A DNA stretch of 64,000 nucleotides from Microbacterium sp. No. 7 (GTDB lineage Bacteria; Actinomycetota; Actinomycetes; Actinomycetales; Microbacteriaceae). The DNA lies in NCBI RefSeq assembly GCF_001314225.1, contig NZ_CP012697.1, positions 1 to 64,000 of the forward strand. Reading direction: 5' to 3'. Positions 43,308 to 53,001 of the stretch are shown here, piece by piece. The translations under genes and the position numbers were made by a program. Below the pieces are notes generated by a model, which did no database searches, had not been told where the DNA came from, and saw only the letters and a program-made list of their open reading frames with translations. Each line of letters starts with the position of its first letter. Position 1 is the stretch's first letter.

Positions 43308-43695
43308 CTCCGCAGAGAGAAGAGTCGGATCGATGTCCTTGAACGTGTTCCGTGCCCGATCCAGGTGAGGGCGAGCATGGGCGAGCCAACGCTCCACCGG
43401 TTGGAAAAGGCCAGAGTACGGTGAATCAGATGCACTCAGCTCCTGCGCTATTGCCGCGGAGCAAGCGGAAATCGCTTGATCGAAAGCTGTCATGCATCGG
43501 TCGAAATCGGACGCGATACGTGCGTGTCCGGAGCCCGAGGCCGCTGATACCCGAAACCCATCCAGCGCGTAGTCGAGTTCGACGCCGGTGTGCTGGAAGG
43601 CGATGCTTACGCTGTACAGCTTCGCGCGAAAAGCGAGCCCTTTGAAGTACTGCCAATGTGCTTCCATCCTGGCAGGAGCATCGGCATCGAGACGG
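43308..43695 (-). pseudogene. DUF4365 gene, middle piece
   Basis: The frame NRLDADAPARMEAHWQYFKG ... DIDPTLLSAE lies between the IS256 insertion (TTTTTAGT duplication at 43696-43703) and the IS21 insertion (CTCCGC at 43308-43313). It continues from the N-terminal piece at 45129 and into the C-terminal piece at 41174. The three pieces total 975 bp, an exact multiple of three. Confidence 0.82.
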
Positions 43696-43703
43696 TTTTT
43701 AGT

Positions 43704-45128
43704 GGTCAAGCCCCGGGACGTGGTGTAGCGGACGGTGATCCTTCTGTTGTTGATTTCGGTTAGGCGCTGAGCTCGAGGACGGTGTCGGTGTTCACCTCCT
43801 CTCCGGTGTCGGCGACGAGGGTGAGGCGGGACTTGGCAAGGATCTCGAGGCCGAGGTAGCGGCGGCCCTCGACCCATTCGTCAGTCTGCTCGGCGAGGAC
43901 CGCGCCGACGAGGCGGATGATCGCGTCGCGATTGGGGAAGATGCCCACGGAATCGGTGCGGCGGCGGATCTCCCGGTTGAGGCGCTCGTTCGGATTGTTC
44001 GACCAAATCTGCTGCCAGAGCCCGTCGGGGAACCCGGTGAACGCGAGGATGTCCGCCCTCGCGGCGTCGAGGTGCTCGAACGCGTCGGGGAGTTTCCCGT
44101 CGACGTAGTCCAGCAGCCGGTCGAACTGGGCGTGCACGGCGTCCTTGTCGGGCTGGTCGTAGACGGAGTGCAGCATCGCTTTCACCGCCGGCCACATGGC
44201 CTTCGGTGTCACGCTCATCAGGTTCGCCGCGTAGTGGGTTCTGCATCTCTGCCAGACAGCTCCGGGCAGGTTCGCCGAGATCGCTTCCACCAGCCCGGCG
44301 TGCGCGTCGGAGGTGACCAGGCGGACCCCGCCGAGGCCGCGGGCGACGAGGTCGGCGAAGAACGAGTTCCAGGCCGCCCCGGTCTCGCTGGTCGCCACGC
44401 GCAGGCCGAGGACTTCGCGATGCCCGTCCCCATTCACGCCGGTCGCGATGAGCACGACCGCGTTGATCACGCGGCCGCCTTCGCGGACCTTCATGGTGAG
44501 CGCGTCGGCGGCGACGAACGTGAACGGGCCTGCATCATCGAGCGGGCGGTGACGGAACTGGTCGACGTGCTCGTCGAGGTCCGCCGCCATCCGCGAGACC
44601 TGCGACTTCGACAGCGAGTGGATCCCGAGAGTCTTCACGAGCTTGTCCATCCGTCGGGTGGAGACGCCGGCGAGGTAGCAGTCCGCGACCACGGTGATCA
44701 GCGCCGTCTCGGCCCGCTTACGGCGCTCCAGCAACCACTCCGGGAAGTAGGTTCCGGTGCGCAGCTTCGGGATCTGAACGTCGATCGTGCCGACACGAGT
44801 GTCCAGGTCGCGGTGCCGGTAGCCGTTGCGTTGGGCGGTGCGGTCGGGGCTGGGCTTGCCCCATTCGGCGCCGACAACAGCGTCCGCGTCGGCGGACAGC
44901 AGCGCGTTGATCATCGTCTGCAGCAACTGCCGCATCAGATCGGGAGATCCGTCGGCAAGGGCTTCACCGAGCAGGCGGGCAGGGTCGACAATATGAGGTG
45001 CGGTCATCGTGATGATGCCTTTCGAGTGGGATGTGAGAGTTTCCTCGAAGGATCACACGGTGACCGCGCCCACGTCCAAGACAGGACCGGCAGCCACCGC
45101 GCGCTACACCACGTTAAGGGGCACTACT
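43704..45128 (-). mobile_element. IS256-family element inserted in the DUF4365 gene
   Basis: The ends share GCCCC...ACGTGGTGTAGCG in inverted orientation (43704 on, and to 45128) over about 34 bp with mismatches. An 8-bp duplication TTTTTAGT flanks it (43696-43703 and 45129-45136), as expected for IS256. It carries one transposase gene. Confidence 0.92.
43760..45007 (-). CDS. IS256-family transposase
   Basis: This 415-residue Mutator-type transposase (Transposase_mut) has [14 protein letters not shown] (first Asp), [16 protein letters not shown] (second Asp) and [19 protein letters not shown] (Glu). The ATG is at 45007. It appears intact. It is related to, but clearly different from, the second IS256-type transposase at 46602-47834. 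Confidence 0.94.
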   Translation of the reverse strand: MTAPHIVDPARLLGEALADGSPDLMRQLLQTMINALLSADADAVVGAEWGKPSPDRTAQRNGYRHRDLDTRVGTIDVQIPKLRTGTYFPEWLLERRKRAETALITVVADCYLAGVSTRRMDKLVKTLGIHSLSKSQVSRMAADLDEHVDQFRHRPLDDAGPFTFVAADALTMKVREGGRVINAVVLIATGVNGDGHREVLGLRVATSETGAAWNSFFADLVARGLGGVRLVTSDAHAGLVEAISANLPGAVWQRCRTHYAANLMSVTPKAMWPAVKAMLHSVYDQPDKDAVHAQFDRLLDYVDGKLPDAFEHLDAARADILAFTGFPDGLWQQIWSNNPNERLNREIRRRTDSVGIFPNRDAIIRLVGAVLAEQTDEWVEGRRYLGLEILAKSRLTLVADTGEEVNTDTVLELSA

Positions 45129-45571
45129 TTTTTAGTCGGGATCTCCAGGGTCACCGACCCCTGCGACCGCCATGCAGACCCCGCGCCATCGAGCACGTAC
45201 GGTATGTAGTCAGTGAGGCAGAGGTAGTAGAGATCACGGGTCTCCCGGTCGACCAGCAGGAGAACTAGCGGTGCGCTGGCGCCCATCGTCTCCGCGAGTA
45301 GGAGATCCGTGGTCGATGCCGAAAACACGACGGTATCGCTCTTGGTTCTGACTGACTCCTGGGTCTTCACCTGACAAGAGAAGTGGCCGCCGGTAGCCCG
45401 GTATCGTTGCCGCTCTTTGCTGTCGGGTGGGAGCTCCTTGAAGACTTCAACCTGGAGGTCAATACCGAAATCATGTGGGAGCGGGCGCACTATCCAGTGA
45501 GCAGGAAAGGCGAAGGCAGCCACGAGCTCTCCCCATCGCCCCTTGAGCTGAGCCTCGGTCTGAGTCTTCAT
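45104..45571 (-). pseudogene. DUF4365-domain protein, N-terminal piece truncated by IS256
   Basis: The 155-residue reading holds a DUF4365 domain: LKGRWGELVAAFAF, HDFGIDLQVEVF, GHFSCQVKTQESV and LVLLLVDRETRDLYYL, a pattern like PD-(D/E)XK nucleases with the Asp in FGIDLQVEV and QVK. The last residues (KVVPLNVV) come from IS256. Without IS256 and IS21 the gene would encode 324 residues: this domain plus a helical C-terminal part. The gene starts 22 bp after the hypothetical gene at 45594-46436, so the two were probably an operon. Confidence 0.82.
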
Positions 45572-45593
45572 AGAGTCTCTTCTCGGTCAGGTG

Positions 45594-46436
45594 TCACTTG
45601 TCGTGATCCGTGCGAGGTGTGATCTCAGCCTCGAGTCGCGCGGTCGCAGTGTCCCAGAGGCTCTGCCATTCGTCCCGCCGGCCAGAGCGAATAGCGAGGA
45701 GAATCACGCCGGCGGACAGGAACTTCTCGGCAACATCGACGATCTCGGCCATCGCTATGTGGTTAGGCACCAGGTACTCGATACCGCCGGGTTCCTCTTC
45801 GACGTTGGAGTACTCCTGCTCAGGCCACTGCTTGCCATGTGCGGCGCCCGCTGCGGAGCGCCAGAGACGCTCTACGCGATCAGGGTCCATCCACGGCTGC
45901 TGCGCCTGCTCTTCTGCGTCCTGGCCCAGGAAGGTCGACGCGGCGCGCACCATGTCTATGTAGCGGGGCGCTTTGAACGTGCGGGCAGTCAGTCCCAGAG
46001 TTTCGAAGCACTCGTTGAGAGTATGTCTGAGCCGGAGCTTTTCATCAGGCTGATCAGCGGCCTTCATCTGTTCGGTGAGGTCTGCGAGTCCGAGCATGAT
46101 ATAGCGGCGGGCGGACTCGATAGGTTCCGCCGGGCTGAGGATCCAGATCGCTTGGGCCGCTGATTCCATCGCGGCGCGCGCGAGCGTGAGCGAGGGGCGG
46201 AGCGTGTGCACGATCGTGGCTTCGAGGTGGAACTTGAGCGGCGCCACGTGATCGGACCACAACATCATGTGGTCGGCAGCCGACTCCAGATAACCTCGAC
46301 ACCACGCCGCCATGTTCTGGAGTCCCGCCGAGTCGTCAGTGGGCCCCAGCAACGAGCCGGCAAGTGGCGGGCCAAGAAGTTCAAGAGCGTAAGCGTTCAG
46401 GCGAACACCCTGCGCAGCCTCAATCCAGGGCATCAT
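45594..46436 (-). CDS. Hypothetical alpha-helical protein upstream of the DUF4365 gene
   Basis: This 280-residue soluble protein is rich in helices (LTLARAAMESAAQAIWILSP, YIMLGLADLTEQMKAADQ). It has no transmembrane segment or catalytic motif that I recognise. Its layout resembles other accessory-region helical proteins at 40024 and 48497. It precedes the DUF4365 gene closely on the same strand, so the pair may have acted together. The start used is ATG 46436. Confidence 0.6.
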   Translation of the reverse strand: MMPWIEAAQGVRLNAYALELLGPPLAGSLLGPTDDSAGLQNMAAWCRGYLESAADHMMLWSDHVAPLKFHLEATIVHTLRPSLTLARAAMESAAQAIWILSPAEPIESARRYIMLGLADLTEQMKAADQPDEKLRLRHTLNECFETLGLTARTFKAPRYIDMVRAASTFLGQDAEEQAQQPWMDPDRVERLWRSAAGAAHGKQWPEQEYSNVEEEPGGIEYLVPNHIAMAEIVDVAEKFLSAGVILLAIRSGRRDEWQSLWDTATARLEAEITPRTDHDK

Positions 46437-46489
46437 CTCGTCTCGTGACAGCGGCGCCCGGTCGGGTCTCGGAGACTCGGCCAGCCTGA

Positions 46490-47887
46490 GTCCCGTTGAG
46501 TGGTGGACTTTCCGGTCTTGAGCGTCGTGTCATTGACGTGGGGGGCCACCGTGCGATGGTCAGTGAGAACGACCAAGTTACTCACGACAGGAGATCGCAC
46601 GATGGCCCTCAATCAGTCTGCCCTGCTCGAGCTGCTCGCCGAGCTGAAACTCACCGACACCACCGACCGGATCCGTCAGATGACCGAACGGCTCTACCAA
46701 GAACTCATCGACGCTGAAGCCGCGTCGGTGATCGGTGCCGGACCCTACGAGCGCACCGTCGAGCGCACCGCTACCCGCAACGGGGCGAGGCTGCGCACCC
46801 TGTCGACCACTGCGGGAGATCTGGAGTTACGAATCCCGAAGCTACGGGCCGGCAGTTTCTTCCCGTCGCTGTTGGAGAGGCGCCGTCGGGTTGATCAGGC
46901 GCTGTTCGCCGTCGTGATGGAGGCCTACCTGCACGGCGTGTCCACCCGCAAAGTCGACGACCTGGTCAAAGCGCTCGGCGCCGACACCGGCATCTCGAAG
47001 TCCGAGGTGTCGCGCATCTGCGAAGGCCTTGACGCGACGGTTGCGGCATTCCGCGACCGCTCCCTGTCCCAGATCGCCTACCCCTACGTCTTCCTGGACG
47101 CCACCTACTGCAAGGTTCGCATCGACGGTCGGGTGGTGTCCCAAGCGGTTGTCGTCGCGATCGGGATAACCGCTGACGGGCACCGTCAGGTGCTCGGCTT
47201 CGACGTGGGCGACAGCGAAACCGAGGAGTTCTGGAAAGCATTCTTACGGTCCCTGAAAGCCCGAGGCCTTGGCGGGGTGAAGCTGGTGATCTCCGACGCA
47301 CACGCTGGCTTGAAAGCAGCCGCCGCAGTGGTGTTGCAGGGAGCCAGTTGGCAGCGGTGTCGCGTGCACTTCATGCGCAACGTGCTCACCGCCTTACCCA
47401 AGGGTCGGCAGGAGATGGTCGCCTCGATCATCCGCACGATCTTCGCCCAACCCGACGCTGAGCACATTGATGCACAGTTCGATGAGGTTGCACGCATGAT
47501 CGACCGCGTTCACCCCAAGGCGGCTGAGATGCTCCACGATGCCCGAGCCGACGTGCTGGCGTTCAAGCACTTCCCAGCCCGGCATTGGCGGCAGATCTGG
47601 TCGACGAACCCGCTGGAACGGCTGAACCGGGAGATCAAACGTCGCACCGACGTCGTCGGAGTGTTCCCGAACGCTGCCAGCCTGCTGCGCCTGACCGGCG
47701 CCGTTCTGATCGAGCAGCACGACGAATGGGAAGCCGGCGACCGCCGCTACTTCTCCGAAGCGTCTATGGCCGAACTCGCCGCCACCAACTCGGTCGAGGA
47801 CGCGGTGATGCTGCCCGAGATCACGGCCGCCTAAACTGCAACCAGCTGATCATCGAGTGGAAACGAAAGACCACCACTCAGCGGGAC
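46490..47887 (+). mobile_element. Second IS256-type element, without target duplication
   Basis: Terminal repeats GTCCCGTTGAGTGGTGGACT (46490 on) and, at the right, a sequence reading inward GTCCCGCTGAGTGGTGGTCT (to 47887) are near-perfect inverted copies. Flanking octamers (CAGCCTGA and GTGGCCCT) do not match, which suggests recombination or deletion next to the element. Confidence 0.88.
46602..47834 (+). CDS. IS256-family transposase
   Basis: This 410-residue Mutator-type transposase has YVFLDATYCKVRIDG (first Asp), VKLVISDAHAGLKAAA (second Asp) and IWSTNPLERLNREIKRRTD (Glu). I chose ATG 46602 after ACAGGAG. An in-frame GTG at 46500 lies inside the terminal repeat. It is intact. Confidence 0.94.
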   Translation: MALNQSALLELLAELKLTDTTDRIRQMTERLYQELIDAEAASVIGAGPYERTVERTATRNGARLRTLSTTAGDLELRIPKLRAGSFFPSLLERRRRVDQALFAVVMEAYLHGVSTRKVDDLVKALGADTGISKSEVSRICEGLDATVAAFRDRSLSQIAYPYVFLDATYCKVRIDGRVVSQAVVVAIGITADGHRQVLGFDVGDSETEEFWKAFLRSLKARGLGGVKLVISDAHAGLKAAAAVVLQGASWQRCRVHFMRNVLTALPKGRQEMVASIIRTIFAQPDAEHIDAQFDEVARMIDRVHPKAAEMLHDARADVLAFKHFPARHWRQIWSTNPLERLNREIKRRTDVVGVFPNAASLLRLTGAVLIEQHDEWEAGDRRYFSEASMAELAATNSVEDAVMLPEITAA

Positions 47888-47989
47888 GTGGCCCTCGGCC
47901 ATACGTGCGTCCGTACCTTTCCCCGAACAGGAGTAGCTTACACTCACTTCACTCCGATCACCGGTCTGTGCTAGAGACTGGCTGTGTGC

Positions 47990-48459
47990 TCAGCGCCCCA
48001 CGGCATCTCGTGCTCCTCTTTTCGATCTGAACACCACGAGTGGAGTGTGATGCGCACCCTCTGCGTGCGGACAAAATGTCCCGCCCGCCCTAGTGTGGAA
48101 CGCTTCGGCAATCTCGCTCGGGAAGGTGAAGAAGGCTCCGTACTGGTCTTGCAGCACCCCGAGTGCCTGCCGACCCCATCCGTTGCGATGTTGATCGCGG
48201 TGAAACTCTAGGTAGACCAGCTGCACCATGCCTGCGGTATCAGCGTCGGGGTAGTCGGTAGTGCGAGGTGGGTACGTGCCCGCCCGACTTCAGCGCGACC
48301 CGAGCGGATCGAATAGAGCACCCAATGTGCCTTGTTCTGCGCCTTGTACGCGAGTTCTGGCCAGTTGAAACGCGAGTACGAGTCGTCCGGGGCGAGTTCT
48401 GTGCGCGCGTCTGCTGCTTCGAGAGGCACGAGGGTGACAGGCATAGGAGCAGTATTCAT
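47990..48459 (-). pseudogene. Frameshifted small protein, possibly GNAT-like
   Basis: The N-terminal frame MNTAPMPVTLVPLEAADART ... LYSIRSGRAEVG and the C-terminal frame YPDADTAGMVQLVYLEFHRD ... VVFRSKRGARDAVGR overlap near 48230-48290. A one-base shift there would give about 155 residues. The GMVQLVYLEFHRDQHRNGWG segment looks like the acetyl-CoA loop of GNAT acetyltransferases, but this is tentative. Confidence 0.45.
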
Positions 48460-48496
48460 CCGGGCAGAGCTCTGCGGCAATCTTGGCGCCTAGCTG

Positions 48497-49384
48497 CTAC
48501 TCCAGGATCGTGCTGCCGTCTCGTTCCCAGACCATCGCCCAGAATTGTTGGCTCCAGTTGGTTTTGTGCCCATCGAGATAGCGGGACTTGCCTAGTGCAT
48601 CGCCGAAACGTGCCATGAGCTGCTGGAGGTCTGCGTCGTTGGGCCGGGTCGCCATCGTTATCCTGCCGAGGATATAGACCACGAGCGTGTTGAAGAGCGT
48701 GATGCGTGTCTCCTTCTGCGCGTCGTACGCGCGCGGGGCGATCTCGATAACGGCTCGCAGGTCGCCCGTGGCTATGTCTACTGCAGGGGCTTCGGGGAGT
48801 GAAAGACGGTGGAGTCGGTACTGCCACTGTGCGAGCGGACTGCTGTAGTGAGCGTAAGGCTGGACTGCTGCCGCGAACTCTCGCATGAAGATGGACCAGG
48901 GTTCGCTCCAGAGCCCCGTGCCGTACTGAGGCCAGACATTGGCGTGCAGCCATGCGCGGAGCTTCCCGGGTGGTAGTTCGTCTGCCTCCCACTTCAGCAG
49001 CGTTGCTTCTGCTCCGGGGTGTCCGCAGATCCCGAGCTCGATCACGCTGATGGCCTCGACGCATTGCCTGGTCAGCGCGAGAGCGTTCGCATGCATACCT
49101 TCGCGGTTCGCTTGGTTGGCAAGCGAGAGCGAGTCGAGGACGAACCAATGCGCGAGCGTGGGTAGGTGTTGCACCTGCTGTGACATTTCGTTCGCCGTCA
49201 CGGCTTTAGTGACGCGATGCATGACTTCCGTCGTGGCGCTGTCGGTGTGCTGGAACCACTCGGGAGTGGGACGGGCCGGCATCGCCTCAGCATATGAGGC
49301 AACGTCAGTCTGAGACGCGCCTAGCCAGGTGATCGCATAACAAGTCGGCGCCGTTCTGGCTGTTTCGTCTAGCGTTCGCGCCAT
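48497..49384 (-). CDS. Hypothetical alpha-helical protein
   Basis: This 295-residue protein has no recognised family. It is soluble and helical, with NALALTRQCVEAISVIELGI and a Trp-rich C-terminus (NWSQQFWAMVWERDG). The start is ATG 49384, with AAGG just upstream. Size and helical style recall the proteins at 40024 and 45594. It is apparently intact. Confidence 0.6.
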   Translation of the reverse strand: MARTLDETARTAPTCYAITWLGASQTDVASYAEAMPARPTPEWFQHTDSATTEVMHRVTKAVTANEMSQQVQHLPTLAHWFVLDSLSLANQANREGMHANALALTRQCVEAISVIELGICGHPGAEATLLKWEADELPPGKLRAWLHANVWPQYGTGLWSEPWSIFMREFAAAVQPYAHYSSPLAQWQYRLHRLSLPEAPAVDIATGDLRAVIEIAPRAYDAQKETRITLFNTLVVYILGRITMATRPNDADLQQLMARFGDALGKSRYLDGHKTNWSQQFWAMVWERDGSTILE

Positions 49385-49464
49385 CACACCTTGAGTGAGT
49401 CTCCGGGCTGCCTAGTGATGCGCAAGACAGACTCGCCGTCTTCCTCGAGGTGACCAGCCCGTGC

Positions 49465-49696
49465 TCAGAGGTGCGGAGCTGACTCGGTCCGTCTCCTCAC
49501 GCGGATCGCGACGCCGCGCCGTTCCAGGTGCTTCAGGACCGTGGTGCGATGGATCCCGAACCGCCGAGAGAGGGTGTGCGTGGAGTCATCGGCCTCGTAT
49601 ATGGCGACGAGTTCATCGATCTCGTCCGGCGTCAGGGCACGCACTTGTTGCCGCGCCGGGGTTCTATTCTCTTCAGGTCTCGTGTTTCTGTTCTCG
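49465..49696 (-). pseudogene. Serine recombinase helix-turn-helix remnant cut by IS1182
   Basis: The frame carries a recombinase C-terminal helix-turn-helix (QVRALTPDEIDELVAIYEAD then THTLSRRFGIHRTTVLKHLE). It is open through the IS1182 border (49697). On the far side of IS1182 the same minus-strand frame stays open from 51429 upward, but that part has no recognisable catalytic domain. Confidence 0.55.
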
Positions 49697-49700
49697 CTAG

Positions 49701-51424
49701 GTGCGCGGGTCAGAATCGGGTGGCGTGGCGCGCGGCGTTGACTCTGGCATCGCGCGCTGACGGTCGCGAACGGGAACGGGCGGGCCGTTGCGGTGTGAGA
49801 GCGTGCGGGATCGCACGGCGAGGGGCTCGTGGCGACTGTCGGTGCGTGCTGTGACGCCCCGGGACCCCTGGGGAGGCCTATGCGGGCGCCAGCCCGGCGG
49901 CTGTAGCGACGCGGAGCTTGCGGAGGTTGTGGCAGATCGTGTGGAGTAGCCATTCGCCTTGGGCGCCGGCGAGTCCGCGTAGCCGGAGCTGTCCGGCGTT
50001 TTGCCGGGTCTTCATCTGCCCGAACGCGGGTTCAACGATGGCTTTGCGGCGCGCGTAGTCGGTGCGGCCCTGCTCGGTGCGCAGCGCGTGCGCCATCCGC
50101 TCCCGCCGGCTCGCGTCCTCTGGGGCCGGGTCCGGGGCGCCGGCGGTAGGGAAGCTCTCGCCGTGACGTTGCCGTCCCGTCGCGATCAACACCTGTGCGT
50201 CCAGATCGTCGGCGGCTTCGAGGTTGGCTTCCGAGCAGTAGCCCGCGTCAGCGAGGACGACCTCTGGGGAACGCTCGATTCCTGCCGCGTCGAGGTTCCG
50301 TAGGGTCTGCTCGGCCATCGGGACGAACTGCTGGATATCGGTGGCCTGCTGGGTGACCTCGGCGCTCAGCACGATCTGGTGGCCCTCATCGACAACGGCC
50401 TGCGCGTTGAACGCGTAATCGAAGCCGCGGACCGTCTTCATCATCCGCGCCTCAGGATCGGTGAAATTGCGTTGCGCTTTCGGCTTCGGCGCCGCCGTGT
50501 CCACTGCAGTCGCGACGGCCGCGTCGGCCTGTTCAGGGGGCTGACCGGCGGCGTCGGCCTTCTTCCGCGCTACGGCTGCCGCCTTCTCGGCGGCGTCGGC
50601 CTCGATCGCGTCCTTCGCGGCACGTAGTTTTGCCAGGCGCCCCTCACGGCGGGCCAGCTCCGGGGCGACCTCGTCCCCGCGCCGGTCCTGGCCGAACTGC
50701 TGATCCTCGGCCTCATCGACCGCCTCCGCCTCGGCGAGCAGCGCAGCGACCTCGGCTTGGAGCTGATCGATCTTCGGCACGATCCGGTCGTAGCTCATCG
50801 CCTTATGCCGCGACGCGTTCGCGGCCAGCTTCGTGCCATCCAGCGCGACACGCCCCAACCGCACCAGCCCCGCCTCCGCGCAGACCCGCAGCACCTGCAG
50901 GAACAACCCCGGCAGGGCATCCAGGTGACGCCGACGAAACCGGGCCAGCGACCGGTAGTCGGGCGCCTGGTTGCCCGACAGCCACCGGAAGGCGATATCG
51001 CGCTTGCAGCGCCGCTCCAACTCACGAGACGAGGTCACGCCCGTCGCGTACGCGAACAGCAGCAGCTTCAACATCATCCGCGGGTCATACGGAGGCGCAC
51101 CCGAGGCGGACGCGTACGACGCGTAGACCGGCGTCAGATCCAAGAGCTCTTCGACGACCTCGGAGATGAACCGGGCCTCATCATCCTCGTCCAGCCAGTC
51201 ATCCAGACTCGGCGGGAGCAGGAAACACTGCCCCTGGTCATACCCACGGAACGTCTTGCCCGCACCCGCCGGTGCAGCCGAGCCCGGCGCCCGCGCCTCA
51301 CCCGGCTCGACCTCGAACAGACCCTCCAGGCTGGCAGTCACCGTCATGAATCGATTCTCCCAGCACCCCGCGCTATCCACCGGATTCACCCCGGCGCGTT
51401 AACGGAAGGATCTGACCCACGCAC
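49701..51424 (-). mobile_element. IS1182-family element at a CTAG target
   Basis: The ends GTGCGCGGGTCAGA (49701 on) and TCTGACCCACGCAC (to 51424) are inverted copies with one mismatch. Both are flanked by the palindrome CTAG (49697-49700 and 51425-51428), taken as a 4-bp duplication. It carries one transposase gene. Confidence 0.8.
49878..51347 (-). CDS. IS1182-family transposase
   Basis: This 489-residue DDE transposase has the DUF772 N-terminal domain (PYDPRMMLKLLLFAYATGV ... DIAFRWLSGNQAPDYRSLAR), RVALDGTKLAANAS (first Asp), an Ala/Lys-rich coiled linker, VVLADAGYCSEANLE (second Asp) and RKAIVEPAFGQMKTRQ (Glu). The ATG at 51347 is used. It is intact. Confidence 0.92.
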   Translation of the reverse strand: MTVTASLEGLFEVEPGEARAPGSAAPAGAGKTFRGYDQGQCFLLPPSLDDWLDEDDEARFISEVVEELLDLTPVYASYASASGAPPYDPRMMLKLLLFAYATGVTSSRELERRCKRDIAFRWLSGNQAPDYRSLARFRRRHLDALPGLFLQVLRVCAEAGLVRLGRVALDGTKLAANASRHKAMSYDRIVPKIDQLQAEVAALLAEAEAVDEAEDQQFGQDRRGDEVAPELARREGRLAKLRAAKDAIEADAAEKAAAVARKKADAAGQPPEQADAAVATAVDTAAPKPKAQRNFTDPEARMMKTVRGFDYAFNAQAVVDEGHQIVLSAEVTQQATDIQQFVPMAEQTLRNLDAAGIERSPEVVLADAGYCSEANLEAADDLDAQVLIATGRQRHGESFPTAGAPDPAPEDASRRERMAHALRTEQGRTDYARRKAIVEPAFGQMKTRQNAGQLRLRGLAGAQGEWLLHTICHNLRKLRVATAAGLAPA

Positions 51425-51428
51425 CTAG

Positions 51429-51827
51429 GTGTCTGGCGAGCGAGTGCCTCGTCGCGACACCTCACAGCCGCCTGAAGTAGCAAGACCACTGATTCCGTGC
51501 GGCTTCGCGACCCCTGTTGTTTCGAGTAAGTTCCTGCAAGCTCCGTCCAAAGTGTCTTACGGGAACACGCGACATCCGTAGAAGCCGCCACCGCTGGCCG
51601 TACCGCAGAGGAAGCGTGCAAAGAAGTCGCCCAGCTCCGAGGTATGCCGGTGCGGGAGGCCGCGAGACACAACGCGACGCGGCAGAACGGGCGCGTCTCG
51701 CGCGTGAGGCTTGCGCCCGCAAGCTCAGCGGTTCCCATGATCCACTCGACCACGACCTCGGGCACAGCGCCTTGCGCCGCGACGGCCCAACGCTCGGACT
51801 CTGACCTGATCAAGGTGCTGCCGTCAC
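51429..51827. other. Spacer without a supported gene
   Basis: About 400 bp right of IS1182. Open frames on both strands exist, but none shows a family motif. The minus-strand frame is continuous with the recombinase remnant if IS1182 is removed, which may be chance. Confidence 0.35.
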
Positions 51828-51852
51828 GTATATGTATGCGTTTCGCATATAC
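51828..51852. promoter_or_regulatory. Nested palindromic operator upstream of the SnoaL-like/MarR pair
   Basis: Outer arms GTATATG (51828-51834) and CATATAC (51846-51852) enclose an inner palindrome TATGCG-TTT-CGCATA (51835-51849). It lies a few bases before the first gene and suits a MarR dimer site. Confidence 0.65.
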
Positions 51853-51859
51853 TGGAGGC

Positions 51860-52240
51860 GTGGAATCGACCCTTGAAGCAGCGATCAATGAGTGGCACGA
51901 GAGCGTGAACACGGGTGACCTCCGCCGGGCAGCGGCAGCAGTGGGCGACCCCGTTGTCGTGCTCGGCCCGAAGGGGGCCGGCCCGATCACGCCACCATCG
52001 TTCGCGGATTGGGTGGAGCGGTCGGGGATACGACTGGTGCCGCGCTCATGGCACCCGGTGAGCGACCGTCTCATGGTCGTCGAGCAAGACGCGACCTGGC
52101 CAGATGCACCGAAGCCCGTCAGAGTTGCCACCGTGTTCCGGGTAACGGGAGGAAAGGTCACAGCCGCACTGCGCCTCCCTGATCTGCGGGCCGCTCTTGA
52201 TCTCGCCTTTATCTGTCGAGAGATGGCCGCGACGGAATGA
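51860..52240 (+). CDS. Small SnoaL/NTF2-like protein
   Basis: This 126-residue protein starts ESTLEAAINEWHESVNTGDL, followed by VGDPVVVLGPKGAGPI and late beta strands (RVATVFRVTGGKVTAALRLP), the pattern of NTF2-like/SnoaL proteins. The GTG at 51860 is the only fitting start. A GGAGG lies too close to it, so the message may be leaderless. It overlaps the MarR gene (ATGA), forming a two-gene operon. Function unknown. Confidence 0.65.
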   Translation: MESTLEAAINEWHESVNTGDLRRAAAAVGDPVVVLGPKGAGPITPPSFADWVERSGIRLVPRSWHPVSDRLMVVEQDATWPDAPKPVRVATVFRVTGGKVTAALRLPDLRAALDLAFICREMAATE

Positions 52241-52677
52241 GCACGTCGGGCACCGGGCAACTGCTGTTCGCATTCGTGCGTCACTGGTCGCGCAGACCAA
52301 TGACCTCGGATGCGATGACGGATGGTCACGGAAGGCTGATGCAGGCAGTTGAGGCGGTGGCGTCACTGCATGCCCGCCAGGAGCGTGCGACGGTGAACGC
52401 GGTCGCCGCTGAAATCGGGATCGACCAGAGCGGAGCATCCAGGCTCATCAAGGAGGCCGCCGAAGCGGGCTATTTCATGATGACCAGCCAGACGGTTGAT
52501 CGACGCAAGCGTGAGGCGTCGTTGACGGATGCCGGACGAGAGGTGCTGGCGCAGGCACACGCCTGGCAGGAAAGCGTTTTCGACGCTCTGACGACGGACT
52601 GGAGCACCCGCCGACGAGACGAGTTCCGGCGTGCGATGCACGACCTCATCACGCAGTCGCATCTCATCACCAAGTGA
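52237..52677 (+). CDS. MarR family transcriptional regulator
   Basis: This 146-residue regulator has the winged helix-turn-helix (ATVNAVAAEIGIDQSGASRLIKEAAEAGY then DRRKREASLTDAG) and a helical dimer region. It is coupled to the SnoaL-like gene. It probably binds the palindrome at 51828-51852 and so autoregulates the pair. Confidence 0.88.
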   Translation: MSTSGTGQLLFAFVRHWSRRPMTSDAMTDGHGRLMQAVEAVASLHARQERATVNAVAAEIGIDQSGASRLIKEAAEAGYFMMTSQTVDRRKREASLTDAGREVLAQAHAWQESVFDALTTDWSTRRRDEFRRAMHDLITQSHLITK

Positions 52678-52689
52678 AGAGCGTGGTCG

Positions 52690-52850
52690 CCCGTAGCGCG
52701 AGCGGGGATCACCGAGTCGGGGTCGATCTCGACGGTGCGGTGCTCGCGTCCCTCCGGGGTGTGCCGCCGGACGTTGAGGCAGCCCAGCGGCGCTTCGCCG
52801 GGGTTCCGCCGGTCGCGGTCTTCTGAGTGAGGCCCTTGTTGATCGCTCGG
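52690..52850 (-). pseudogene. Serine recombinase fragment, frameshifted
   Basis: The pieces INKGLTQKTATGGTP and GEAPLGCLNVRRHTPEGREH then RTVEIDPDSV lie in two frames joined by a one-base shift near 52795. Together they match the region just after the resolvase domain in actinobacterial large serine recombinases. No start or C-terminus remains. Confidence 0.65.
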
Positions 52851-53001
52851 CGACGCGGCGAGCAGGGTCCGGCTCGGAGCGGAACACCCAGCCAGCCTTC
52901 TCGATGGATTCGCCCGGCCATCCCCCGGCTGATCTCCGGCCTCAGAGGATCGGACACCCTGCACGATGTGATGTCGTCAACGTGCCATATCGACGCGAGT
53001 C

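Noticed and set aside
51429..52329. Minus-strand frame continuous with the recombinase remnant after removing IS1182
   Set aside because: It stays open, but it overlaps the SnoaL-like gene and has no resolvase catalytic motif, so it is probably chance.
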